DNA of 22,603 bases, taken from the NCBI GenBank assembly GCA_024695315.1, contig JAILIJ010000355.1:1-22603 (forward strand), given 5' to 3'. Below are positions 7,809 to 15,742 of the stretch, in pieces. Positions within the stretch are counted from its first letter, which is position 1. Each line of letters begins with the position of its first letter. Source of the stretch: Bacteroidaceae bacterium. Lineage in GTDB: Bacteria; Bacteroidota; Bacteroidia; Bacteroidales; Bacteroidaceae. The notes below the pieces were generated by a model. The model did not search any database, was not told the DNA's origin, and was given only the letters and a program-made list of their open reading frames with translations. A program made the translations under genes and the position numbers.

Positions 7809-8570
7809 ATGAAAATAAGCTTACTACAAACAGATATAATTTGGGGCGACCCTGTTGCCAACCAGCAGAAAGCCGAGGAACTTATAAAGAGCCTCGACAA
7901 ATCAGAAGTCTATGTGCTTCCAGAAATGTTCTCTACAGGATTTGCCACAGAGCCAGAGGGCATTGCTGAGGATGACCTTTCATCACTCAACTGGATGATA
8001 AAAACGGCAAAGAACATGGATGCGGCCATAGCGGGAAGCGTCGCTACATGTATTTCTGAAGGGGGAAAAAAGACTTACCACAACCGTTTCTACTTCGTGA
8101 AGCCTGACGGGACTTACGAATACTACGATAAGCACCACTTGTTTACATACGGCGGAGAACACCACAGATACACAAGCGGCAAAGAACGCAAGGTAGTGGA
8201 ATTCCGTGGTGTCAAATTCCTACTACAGGTTTGCTACGACATGCGCTTCCCTATCTTCGCAAGAAACACAAAAGACGAGCCATACGACGTGGCCCTATAC
8301 GTTGCAAGCTGGCCTACTGTAAGACTGAAGGCATGGAAGGCCTTGGCTCATGCTCGTGCCATAGAGAATCAATGCTACGTTGCTGCCGTTGACCGTACTG
8401 GTAAGGACCCATACTGCGAATACAGCGGAGGCACAATGCTCATCGACGCTTACGGCAATACGGTTGCAGAATGTGAAGAGAACAAGGTTTGCGGAATAAC
8501 CATGGAGCTTGACCTCGAAGCTCTCTACGCTTTTAGAAAGAAATTCCCAGTACTTGAGGATAGAGATTAA
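7809..8570 (+). CDS. Omega-amidase / Nit2-type carbon-nitrogen hydrolase (YafV-like)
   Basis: The 253-residue protein is a single nitrilase-superfamily domain. The catalytic triad is visible as Glu39 (YVLPEMFSTGF), Lys108 (YYDKHHLF) and Cys142 (LLQVCYDMRFP). The CYDMRFP and later VAAVDRTGKDP segments are typical of the Nit2/YafV omega-amidase branch. Such enzymes hydrolyse the side-chain amide of 2-oxoglutaramate or 2-oxosuccinamate, the keto acids left when glutamine or asparagine act as transamination donors, giving 2-oxoglutarate or oxaloacetate and ammonia. They are cytosolic; no signal peptide is seen. The ATG at 7809 is the first after the promoter. It is followed by queC in the same direction. 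Family confidence is high; the exact amide substrate is inferred. Confidence 0.88.
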   Translation: MKISLLQTDIIWGDPVANQQKAEELIKSLDKSEVYVLPEMFSTGFATEPEGIAEDDLSSLNWMIKTAKNMDAAIAGSVATCISEGGKKTYHNRFYFVKPDGTYEYYDKHHLFTYGGEHHRYTSGKERKVVEFRGVKFLLQVCYDMRFPIFARNTKDEPYDVALYVASWPTVRLKAWKALAHARAIENQCYVAAVDRTGKDPYCEYSGGTMLIDAYGNTVAECEENKVCGITMELDLEALYAFRKKFPVLEDRD

Positions 8571-8623
8571 AGATTCAGCAGTACTGAATGTATATAAAAA
8601 AGAACAAAAACAAGAAAAACAAT

Positions 8624-9277
8624 ATGAAGGATTCACTTATAGTCGTATCAGGAGGTATGGACTCCGTTACTATGCTTTACGAATATGCAGATCAGATAGC
8701 ACTTGGTGTCAGCTTCGACTACGGAAGCAACCACAACGAAAAGGAAATTGCGTTCGCCAAACTTCATTGCGAACGACTTGGCATTAAGCACCTGATAATT
8801 CCACTGGCATTCATGGGTCAATACTTCAAATCGTCCTTACTCGAAGGGGCCGACGCCATTCCTGAAGGACATTACACAGCAGAGAACATGAAAAGTACAG
8901 TAGTTCCTTTCCGTAATGGCATTATGCTCAGCGTGGCTTGTGGACTAGCTGAAAGTTACGGACTCAAGAAAGTTCTGATTGCTAATCACGGTGGCGACCA
9001 CACCATCTACCCAGACTGTCGTGCAGAATTTATTGACGCCATGTCAAGCGCCATGACACTCGGCACAGATACTAATGTAGAAATATTTGCTCCATACACA
9101 AATATCTCAAAAACCGATGTTGCTCGCCACGGAAAACTTTTGCACATCAACTATGCAGAAACATGGTCATGCTACAAGGGCGGAAAGCTCCATTGCGGAA
9201 AATGCGGCACATGTGTAGAGAGAAAAGAAGCTTTACGCGATGCTGGAATCGAAGACCCTACAGAATATGAAGATTAA
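8624..9277 (+). CDS. queC: 7-cyano-7-deazaguanine synthase
   Basis: The 217-residue protein starts MKDSLIVVSGGMDSV, containing the PP-loop SGGMDS (9-14) for ATP binding. The signature YPDCRAEF (129-136) and the zinc-binding cysteines Cys183, Cys191, Cys194 and Cys197 (C-x7-CGKCGTC) are complete. QueC converts 7-carboxy-7-deazaguanine to preQ0 with ATP and ammonia, in tRNA queuosine biosynthesis. The frame is open to 8588, but those 12 extra residues are Lys/Asn-rich leader; ATG 8624 places the PP-loop where the family has it. The gene lies 53 bases after the nitrilase; no queD, queE or queF is visible nearby, so co-transcription looks incidental to pathway. Identification is strong. Confidence 0.93.
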   Translation: MKDSLIVVSGGMDSVTMLYEYADQIALGVSFDYGSNHNEKEIAFAKLHCERLGIKHLIIPLAFMGQYFKSSLLEGADAIPEGHYTAENMKSTVVPFRNGIMLSVACGLAESYGLKKVLIANHGGDHTIYPDCRAEFIDAMSSAMTLGTDTNVEIFAPYTNISKTDVARHGKLLHINYAETWSCYKGGKLHCGKCGTCVERKEALRDAGIEDPTEYED

Positions 9278-9310
9278 CAATTAAAATTATATATTACAAA
9301 ACACAAGAAC

Positions 9311-11458
9311 ATGACAATAAAAAACTGCTTTGGCGTAACTCTTGTTGCGCTCTGTTTATTCTCATCAGCCAATGCCCAGAAGAAAGAACTTACCTTAGAT
9401 GATGCCATCAATTCGTGGAGGATTATTCCAACAAAGACTCCATCAAGCCTTAACTGGAAAACGGGTTCTGCCGGCGACATGCCATACGAAAAGGCTACTA
9501 CTGAGCAGGATAATAGATATGAGGCCGTAAACTGTGATGAAACTTTCGCCCTAAGATTTACGAACAAAAAGAGAGTATGGCGATATGAAACTCGCGGCGA
9601 CTATTTTATCGTAAACCTTAAAAATGGTGAACAGCGCCAATTAGGTGCCAATTTGCCAAAGTCTTCGCTAATGTTTGCAAAGTTCTCGCCTGATGGCAAA
9701 CACGTTGCATACGTGAGCAAAAACAACATCTACTTGGAAGACTGCGCAAATAGCAACAGCCAGAAAGCACTTACTACAGACGGCAACGACACTATCGTAA
9801 ATGGTACTTTCGACTGGGTCTACGAAGAGGAATTTGACTGCAGAGACGGATTCCGCTGGAGCGGCGACAGCAAATACATAGCTTTTTGGCACAGCAACAC
9901 AAGCGGAACAGGATGGTTTGACATAATAAATAATGTCGACAGCATCTACCCTACCGTACAGCATTTCCCTTATCCAAAAGCAGGAACACAAAACTCGGCT
10001 GTTTCTGTCAAGATTGTCGATATTAACGACGGGACAAAGACTGATATTGCCATTCCAGGAAATGCACGTGAAAACTACCTGCCTCGAATGGAATTTGCTC
10101 CAGGAACAAACAGACTGATGATTCAGCAGATGAACAGACCGCAAAACACAAACACGGTTTGGTCATGCAATATTGTTGATGGCAAGGCACAAGGACTGTC
10201 CGTGCTTTGCGTTGATAAGGACGCGGCTTGGGTTGAGACAAACGATAATATCCACTGGCTGAAAGGCAATAAATACTTCACATTCACCAGCGAACGCGAT
10301 GGATGGAGACACCTGTACCGTGTGTCTGCCGACGGAAAGAAATGGAAATGTATTACCGATGCTGAACTGGACGTGATTAGCGAGGTTGCTTTTGACGAAA
10401 AAAGAGGCTACATCTATTTCATTGCCACACCAGAGAATCAGGCTACTGAACGTTACCTCTACAGAGCTAAGATATACGGCAACGGAAAGTGCGAAAAGAT
10501 TAGCGGCACAAAGAAAGGCCAATATTCATACAGCTTCTCGCCAAGCTGCGACTACGCTACAGAAACATACTCCAATGCTTCGACTGCTCCTCAGTACAGT
10601 CTCATAAGATTTGACAAGAAAGGCAACTGGACTGTTGAGAAATCATTAGAGGACAATGCCAAAGCTACTGCAGCTTTCAACAATCTGGCTATTGGACACA
10701 AGGAATTCACAAAATGTACGAGTGGAGACCTCGAACTGGATGCTTGGATTATCAAACCTTTCAATTTCGATCCTAAGAAAAAATATCCAGTCATAGATTT
10801 CGTATATGGAGAACCTGCATCTGCCACTGTGCAGGATGTATGGTCAAGAAGTCTCTTCTGGCATTATCTCGCAAACCAAGGCTTCATTGTTGTTAGCATC
10901 GAAAACCGCGGTGCAAATGCTCCACGCGGACGCCAATGGCGCAAATGTATCTATGGTGAAGTAGGTGTTAAGTCATCCGAAGATCAAGCACGCGGCATCA
11001 TGGACCTTTGTCGAAAATATGAATACATGGACTCAACTCGTATCGGCGTTACAGGATGGAGCGGCGGCGGAAGCATGACACTTAACTGCATGTTCCGCTA
11101 TCCAGATATCTTCAAGACGGGAGTAGCTATAGCCTTTGTAAGTGACCAAAAGCTTTACGACACAATCTATCAGGAGCGCTACATGAATACTCCGCAAAAC
11201 AATCCTGACGGATATTTCAAAGGAAGCCCTATCAACTTTACACAAGGACTTAAAGGCAATCTACTACTTATTCATGGTACTGGCGACGACAATGTCCACT
11301 ACCAGAACTGCGAGATGCTCGTAAATAAACTTATAGAGAACGGTAAACTTTTCTATCAGATAAGTTACCCAATGAGAACTCATGGCATATATGAGAGAAA
11401 GGGAACTTCACTTCACCTCAGAAATAGCTTGGTAGAGTTTTTCAAGAAGAACCTATAA
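9311..11458 (+). CDS. Secreted dipeptidyl-peptidase IV-like S9 family serine peptidase
   Basis: The 715-residue protein begins with a signal peptide (TLVALCLFSSANAQ, cleavage near residue 22). A beta-propeller region contains DWVYEEEFDCRDG (from Asp168), the double-Glu motif that binds the free N-terminus of substrates in DPP-IV enzymes. The C-terminal alpha/beta hydrolase domain has VYGEP with the oxyanion-hole Tyr499, nucleophile Ser584 in GWSGGGSM, Asp659 in GTGDDNVHY and His691 in THGIY. It should release N-terminal dipeptides in the periplasm or at the cell surface, completing extracellular proteolysis. The elbow GWSGGGS differs from the usual GWSYGG, and VYGEP from VYGGP or VYAGP, so specificity may be shifted from Xaa-Pro. 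It lies 33 bases after queC. Confidence 0.9.
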   Translation: MTIKNCFGVTLVALCLFSSANAQKKELTLDDAINSWRIIPTKTPSSLNWKTGSAGDMPYEKATTEQDNRYEAVNCDETFALRFTNKKRVWRYETRGDYFIVNLKNGEQRQLGANLPKSSLMFAKFSPDGKHVAYVSKNNIYLEDCANSNSQKALTTDGNDTIVNGTFDWVYEEEFDCRDGFRWSGDSKYIAFWHSNTSGTGWFDIINNVDSIYPTVQHFPYPKAGTQNSAVSVKIVDINDGTKTDIAIPGNARENYLPRMEFAPGTNRLMIQQMNRPQNTNTVWSCNIVDGKAQGLSVLCVDKDAAWVETNDNIHWLKGNKYFTFTSERDGWRHLYRVSADGKKWKCITDAELDVISEVAFDEKRGYIYFIATPENQATERYLYRAKIYGNGKCEKISGTKKGQYSYSFSPSCDYATETYSNASTAPQYSLIRFDKKGNWTVEKSLEDNAKATAAFNNLAIGHKEFTKCTSGDLELDAWIIKPFNFDPKKKYPVIDFVYGEPASATVQDVWSRSLFWHYLANQGFIVVSIENRGANAPRGRQWRKCIYGEVGVKSSEDQARGIMDLCRKYEYMDSTRIGVTGWSGGGSMTLNCMFRYPDIFKTGVAIAFVSDQKLYDTIYQERYMNTPQNNPDGYFKGSPINFTQGLKGNLLLIHGTGDDNVHYQNCEMLVNKLIENGKLFYQISYPMRTHGIYERKGTSLHLRNSLVEFFKKNL

Positions 11459-11477
11459 TAGACACAACAAAGTTTAG

Positions 11478-12884
11478 ATGGAACAGAAGAATAATTCAAA
11501 AGGACTGGCTGCCCGTATACTGGGAGGGCAGCCTTCAAAGCTCCAGAAATTTATATTCTGGTTGATGACTTTGACACTGTTATTTTGGCCGATAAGCATC
11601 TTTGTGTCGATATTTTTCTTTGATGCTCCCATACGCTCTACCGTTGACAATAACTGCCGTTGGGGCATGGTATTGACCATTTGGCTCTATCCCATTTATC
11701 TGTTCCCATTGATGAGATTATGGTTTAAACTGTCAAAACGCCTTGGAATGGCATGGCTATTTAGTCTGTGCCCATTGATACCTGTGGGCCTTTTTTCCTT
11801 GTTTTTAACAATTGGCTCAAGTTCGTGGGCAGAAAGAAAACCAGCAGGCCATGACCCATTGACTTACGAACGCCTGAACGGAAATTACGCAATAGATGTT
11901 AATCATGTGTATTATCTATATGACATATTGGAAGGAGCCGCCCCAACGACGTTCAAGGTTCTGAATGAAAACTACGCAACAGATATGAACCATGTGTGGT
12001 TTAATGATAAAGTTATCAGTGGAGCAGATCCGACTACTTTTGTCATACCAGATGGCAACGACTCAAATATGTCTCATGACGCACACGATTATTACATGGC
12101 AGATCAAGCGCTCCATGTGGCAGATATAAGTAGTTTCAAACAGATAGATTACAATTGGGCTATAGATAGCATTCAGGTCTATTATTTAGATTCTGCCACT
12201 CCTGCAGATAAAAAGGCCGTGGCAATTGGAGATTACAGCACGTTTAAGCCATTAAATATCTACTATGCAGTTGATGCCAAATATGTCTATTACAAAAACA
12301 ACATTGTAGAGGGAGCAGATCCAGCAACATTCTCCGTGTTGAAGGGTGAATATCACTATGGCAAAGACAAGCACCGTATGTATTACGAGGCTTACGGCTC
12401 AGCAATACGAGACCTCAGCACCTTAAAGCACAAGAATATGGAAGACGGAATGTATGACGCATTTCATACTGATGGCACGACAGTATATAATTATAAGTTG
12501 TTGCCAATGCCTAAGGGTACAGACTTCGTGACCGTTCACCGGGTTGAGCCGTACCGTGATTGGTATTTAGACAAAAAGCGAGTTTATTATGAAAATCATA
12601 TTTTGCCGGAAGCCAATCCAAAGACCTTCAAAGTACTTCCTTCACACTACATGTCAGAAATTGAAGTGTCAACCATTAATAAATCCGACACCTACTCTTG
12701 TGACGGCCGTCATGTCTATTATTGCGACTCGTTAATGTCAGGCGTTGATATTGAATCCTTCATTTGCGGCTACGATTTTGTTGATGAACAATCATTTGCT
12801 TTCGACAAGAATCGGTATTATCAAGGCACTCCAAGTCAACGAACTGAAAATTTGCGTCAAGGCAAATATCAAGTTGACAAATAA
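11478..12884 (+). CDS. Membrane-anchored DKNYY-repeat protein
   Basis: The 468-residue protein has three predicted membrane helices (about 22-48, 62-82, 89-113) and then roughly 340 residues of repeats spaced about 35-45 residues apart. Each repeat has the pattern NYAIDxxHVYYxxxxLEGADPxTFKVL; clear copies start near 137, 166, 227, 263, 293, 362, 407 and 441, the last containing DKNRYY. This is the DKNYY repeat family, whose function is not known. Three helices and a cytoplasmic Lys-rich N-terminus suggest the repeats face outside the membrane. Only 19 bases separate it from the S9 peptidase, so it is probably co-transcribed. At DNA level the repeat phrase GGAGCAGATCC recurs, indicating duplication. 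The family is firm, the role unknown. Confidence 0.8.
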   Translation: MEQKNNSKGLAARILGGQPSKLQKFIFWLMTLTLLFWPISIFVSIFFFDAPIRSTVDNNCRWGMVLTIWLYPIYLFPLMRLWFKLSKRLGMAWLFSLCPLIPVGLFSLFLTIGSSSWAERKPAGHDPLTYERLNGNYAIDVNHVYYLYDILEGAAPTTFKVLNENYATDMNHVWFNDKVISGADPTTFVIPDGNDSNMSHDAHDYYMADQALHVADISSFKQIDYNWAIDSIQVYYLDSATPADKKAVAIGDYSTFKPLNIYYAVDAKYVYYKNNIVEGADPATFSVLKGEYHYGKDKHRMYYEAYGSAIRDLSTLKHKNMEDGMYDAFHTDGTTVYNYKLLPMPKGTDFVTVHRVEPYRDWYLDKKRVYYENHILPEANPKTFKVLPSHYMSEIEVSTINKSDTYSCDGRHVYYCDSLMSGVDIESFICGYDFVDEQSFAFDKNRYYQGTPSQRTENLRQGKYQVDK

Positions 12885-13213
12885 GTAGTTTCCAATTTAG
12901 ATGGATGATGACATAGAAATAGATTTTTTTGCCACCAAGCAGATTTATTGTAAACATGAACGTGCGGTATGAGTCTAAAAAAAGAAAAGCTTGTACTTTA
13001 CATTGAACCTGTGAGTCTATGATTATCAATGCCTATTAGCCAACGCATAGTCTGCAGTATAATAGTAATAACACTCTGACATATTAAGTAAAAGAACAAA
13101 ATGAACAGATAAATCAGAAATTTATAGGACATAAACACACATATTTTCATGACCGTTTGTATTTCTGTATTGTATTTTGTACTTAGTATTATGACAAATA
13201 AGACCGATAGAAA
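12885..13213. other. Intergenic stretch without a recognised gene
   Basis: This AT-rich 329-base gap contains only very short reading frames and no convincing hairpin terminator or tRNA. A TTTG at 13156-13159 and TATTTTG at 13173-13179 partly resemble a Bacteroidetes promoter for the next gene, but spacing and the -7 box are imperfect. Confidence 0.5.
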
Positions 13214-13816
13214 ATGAAGAAATTAGTAAAGTTTGGTATAGCAATTCTTACCTTAGTCCTTTTGGGCGTTTCATTTCTGCCGACATTGTTCTTCGAACAT
13301 GGTGACAGGTTGGTCTGGCAATTAGGCAATTGGGCTTGGTTATTTTCCTCGCTGTTGATTGCCATCATTGTCGTACTGTTGACAATCCGTTATACCAAAG
13401 GGAAGTACATCCTGTGGAAAATAATGGGTTGGTTATGTTGTATCGTATTGGTAATTGCAAGTTTTATTAGCTTGTATATTGCACTGCTTATGCATAATGA
13501 AAGAATATGGAGCAGCAAAGAATATGTCATTTATTCAGAATACCGTGGCTTTTTCGATCCCAATACATTTGTCCTATACAAAAGAGACGGTTTTATAGAC
13601 AGGCGTATGTACATCTTGATGGATATCGGATTTGGTGAATTGAAGGGAATTGATTATTCATTTTACAATGATTTAGACTTAATAAAAGCAGAGGTTGATG
13701 CTACGGAATTTGAAAGTGATAGTGTCTATCATAGCACTATCTTTTACAGATTAAGTGATGGAGTTCCTTTTGAACAAGAAAAGAACGATTCGCTATTGAA
13801 GGTGATAAAGCATTAG
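13214..13816 (+). CDS. Three-helix membrane protein of unknown function
   Basis: The 200-residue protein has three strongly hydrophobic helices (about 5-25, 37-59 and 67-92) and then a polar C-terminal domain of about 105 residues. That domain is rich in Tyr, Phe and Asp (EYRGFFDPNTFVLYKRDG and DIGFGELKGIDYSFYNDLD). I do not recognise the family. Three-helix N-terminal anchoring followed by a soluble domain repeats the arrangement of the DKNYY protein just upstream, and the phrase FDPNTFVLY recalls the P-x-TF phrase of those repeats. A distant relationship is possible but weak. It has its own intergenic region on both sides. Coding is supported by the clean ATG after an AT-rich leader and by hydrophobic patterning. 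Confidence 0.65.
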   Translation: MKKLVKFGIAILTLVLLGVSFLPTLFFEHGDRLVWQLGNWAWLFSSLLIAIIVVLLTIRYTKGKYILWKIMGWLCCIVLVIASFISLYIALLMHNERIWSSKEYVIYSEYRGFFDPNTFVLYKRDGFIDRRMYILMDIGFGELKGIDYSFYNDLDLIKAEVDATEFESDSVYHSTIFYRLSDGVPFEQEKNDSLLKVIKH

Positions 13817-13872
13817 AAGTGATTCTGACTATGGATAAATGAGACTTTCTATTTTTTATAGATAAATTCCAA

Positions 13873-14213
13873 TTTATTTTCGTTTAACAAGCATCAAACA
13901 GTGATTAAGCAAGCAAGTTCTGTTAGCATTTTTGATTGTAAGCTGTTATGAGGCATTTAATGCTGGATAATTCTTTCATTCGAGCGCAAAATTTTTCGTA
14001 AAGTTCAGCAGGAATAGTTCTATTGTTCAGGAGAATTTTTCAAAATCATTCAATGATACGGTTGTACCACTCAATGGTACAGTCATACCATTCAATGATA
14101 CGACCGTACCATTCAATGATTTTATGAATTATTTCGCAATAGACATAGAATTGCCCCGTAGGAATAAAGAAATTATTCTGCTACGATGAATAAAATGTTC
14201 TGCATAAATGTGT
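13873..14213 (+). repeat. Left arm of a long imperfect inverted repeat
   Basis: This arm matches the reverse complement of about 15138-15468. The best core is 13938-14040 against 15249-15352, roughly 90% identical by eye over about 105 bases; it includes GCTGGATAATT, CATTCGAGCGCAAA and GTAAAGTTCAGCA. Similarity continues with gaps outward to ATTTTCGTTTAA near 13877 and inward through TTTCGCAATA (14133) to AATGTTCTGCAT (14194-14205). The two arms enclose one small gene with its promoter and terminator. Boundaries are approximate. Confidence 0.85.
14048..14120 (+). repeat. 21-bp tandem repeat, about 3.5 units, inside the left inverted-repeat arm
   Basis: Units occupy 14048-14068, 14069-14089 and 14090-14110, with a partial unit at 14111-14120. 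Each has the form AYTCAATGRTACNNNNRTACC. GTACC and GGTAC flank an ACTCAAT linker as a perfect inverted repeat at 14064-14080. The equivalent position in the right arm has only a short unrelated-looking stretch, so expansion happened in the left arm. In one frame it would read as a seven-residue repeat (NDTVVPL, NGTVIPF, NDTTVPF), but no start codon precedes it. Confidence 0.85.
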
Positions 14214-14402
14214 GCTAAAAAGACAATGTTTTAGCGAACATAATACAAAAATAAACAAGACTTTGCGTTAACCATTAATTCTATAGTAGGCAATTGGAGG
14301 ATATAATGTAGTTCTGTGCTCAATGTAAAAATGCTAAAGACACCTGTAGCCGGAGCTATGGAATATATTGGCATCATACGGCTTAAAAACTTGCAGAACT
14401 TA

Positions 14403-14433
14403 TCTGCCATAAAAGAAAATTTCTGTAACTTTG
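14403..14433 (+). promoter_or_regulatory. Probable Bacteroidetes promoter for the 154-aa cassette gene
   Basis: TAACTTTG at 14426-14433 is an exact TAnnTTTG -7 box. TCTG at 14403-14406, one base off TTTG, lies 19 bases upstream. This predicts transcription from about 14440 and a leader of about 55 bases. It lies inside the inverted-repeat-bounded segment, so it would move with the gene. Confidence 0.55.
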
Positions 14434-14493
14434 CTTTCACTAAACACCAAATTGTTACAAACAATTATAATTTATCACGTTAAATAGGAAAAT

Positions 14494-14958
14494 ATGAGTT
14501 ATGACCTTATGGTTCTTGATAAGCGTAAGCGCTTTTCGAACAAAAGAGACTTTCTAAGTTGGTACGATACCATCACAGAATGGGCTGACGATATTGACTA
14601 TGACGATTATAGGCATGCGACCCCCAGTTTGCAAAATTGGTTCATGGCTATAAAGGATATTGTTCCACCGCTGAATGGGGAGTTCGCCTCTTCAGACGGA
14701 GATTTGGGAAATGGCGAATATCAGGAAGCGGACTACGCTATTGCTACAGAGGCAATATATGTAGCTTTTGCGTGGTCGGATGCGGAGAAAGTTTATATCC
14801 TTTCCGAAAGGCTTGCCAAACAATATGATGTGGCCTTGTTTGATATTTGTAGCAATCGCGTCATCTATCCCGATGGATTTATCTTGAATGTTGATAACAC
14901 CCAAGAGGACGCATTCACTGCATTCATGAAGAGGCTTAAGAAATTATTTCATTGGTGA
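14494..14958 (+). CDS. Small cytosolic MSYDL-type protein of unknown function, lone cargo between inverted repeats
   Basis: The 154-residue protein has no signal peptide or membrane segment. It begins MSYDLMVLDKRKRFSNKRDF and contains FLSWYDTITEW, TPSLQNWFMAIKD and a YAIATEAIYVAFAWSDAE segment. These resemble a widespread family of single-domain proteins of about 150 residues with no established function. I infer, weakly, that such orphan proteins are often immunity-like or stress-associated, because they occur as isolated accessory genes. It is acidic in the middle (DDIDYDDY) and Lys-rich at the end (MKRLKKLFHW). It has its own promoter at 14403-14433 and a strong terminator at 15006-15050, and lies alone between the two inverted-repeat arms, so it behaves as a self-contained cassette. 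No partner gene is adjacent. Confidence 0.7.
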   Translation: MSYDLMVLDKRKRFSNKRDFLSWYDTITEWADDIDYDDYRHATPSLQNWFMAIKDIVPPLNGEFASSDGDLGNGEYQEADYAIATEAIYVAFAWSDAEKVYILSERLAKQYDVALFDICSNRVIYPDGFILNVDNTQEDAFTAFMKRLKKLFHW

Positions 14959-15005
14959 GAGTAACACTACGTAGTAAAACTGTAATTTCCGATTTAGTGT
15001 AAAAT

Positions 15006-15050
15006 ACGAGACAAGAACTTAGGGAAATAGGTTCTTGTCTCGTTTTCTTT
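15006..15050 (+). terminator. Intrinsic terminator of the cassette gene
   Basis: ACGAGACAAGAAC (15006-15018) pairs perfectly with GTTCTTGTCTCGT (15031-15043) around a 12-base loop, with a T-rich tail TTTTCTTT directly after. It lies 47 bases past the stop codon at 14958. Confidence 0.88.
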
Positions 15051-15137
15051 GTTTGAAATAATATTCCTTCAAATAATAGTCTACGCTTTGTCTCGATACC
15101 GACTTCATTTCCGCCTACGCACTAATACTGAAAAAAC

Positions 15138-15468
15138 ACACCGATAATGCAGAACATTTTTAGCTTCAATGCAGAAAAATTTCTTTATTTCTCCAGGGCT
15201 ATTCTTTGCTTATTGCGAAACAATTCTTAAAATCACGGCGTGATTCGGAAAATTTCTCCTGAATAATAGAACTATTCTTGCTGAACTTTACAAAAAAGTT
15301 TGCGCTCGAATGAAAAAATTATCCAGCAATAAACGCCTCATCACTGCTTACACATAAAAAAAATGCCAACATGTATTGCCTACTAAATCACCGTTTAGGC
15401 ATCGTTAAATCGGCATTAAATCGCCATAAAAAACGTAGACATTTAATGCAAATTAAACGAAAATTTAA
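15138..15468 (-). repeat. Right arm of the long imperfect inverted repeat
   Basis: Its reverse complement aligns with 13873-14213. The core at 15249-15352 is the most conserved part. The outer part (15395-15468) carries additional GTTAAAT/ATTTAATG motifs that are shorter in the left arm, while the left arm has the extra 21-bp repeats. The arms have therefore diverged by indels as well as substitutions and are not a recent exact duplication. Confidence 0.85.
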
Positions 15469-15507
15469 TGCCCTTATAGAATTACATTCGTATGCTTTTT
15501 GGACATA

Positions 15508-15541
15508 AATAAAAGGTCGGTTTACGAAGAAACCGACCTTT
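15508..15541 (-). terminator. Hairpin terminator, best read on the minus strand
   Basis: AAAGGTCGGTTT (15512-15523) and AAACCGACCTTT (15530-15541) form a perfect 12-bp stem with a 6-base loop. On the minus strand the stem is followed by TTATTTATG, a U-rich tail, which fits termination of the GNAT gene ending at 15743. It may act in both directions, separating the inverted-repeat cassette from its neighbour. Confidence 0.75.
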
Positions 15542-15742
15542 ATACTTATGACGCGTAAAAAAGATTAACAGATATCAATGATGTTTTTTTGAAAATCTTA
15601 TATGTTTGTCGCTTTTAAACGAGTTTAGTTGTAATCTTTTATAGATATAGAAATTGCTAAGTAATAGTTAATAAAACGACAATGGATTCGAAAAAACTGT
15701 ACATCCTGCAACGGAAGCGTTATCAAACTTACGATACTTTTG

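Noticed and set aside
8588..8623. Upstream start for QueC adding 12 residues
   Set aside because: The added residues are Lys/Asn-rich translation of leader; QueC normally begins only a few residues before the PP-loop.
9668..10144. Long antisense open frame opposite the S9 peptidase gene
   Set aside because: It is the shadow of a well-supported gene with intact catalytic motifs, and its translation is Cys/Val/Ser-rich without family resemblance.
14048..14120. CRISPR-like repeat
   Set aside because: Units are directly adjacent with no unique spacers of 30 bases or more, and no cas genes are present.
13970..14190. Open frame across the 21-bp repeats that would encode seven-residue repeats (NDTVVPL, NGTVIPF, NDTTVPF)
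   Set aside because: No ATG, GTG or TTG start follows the preceding stop in that frame, and the matching right arm does not conserve it; the signal is explained by the DNA repeat.
13817..14493. tRNA or known structured RNA in the long gap
   Set aside because: No cloverleaf or recognised riboswitch core was found by eye; the content is explained by the inverted-repeat arm, tandem repeat and promoter.
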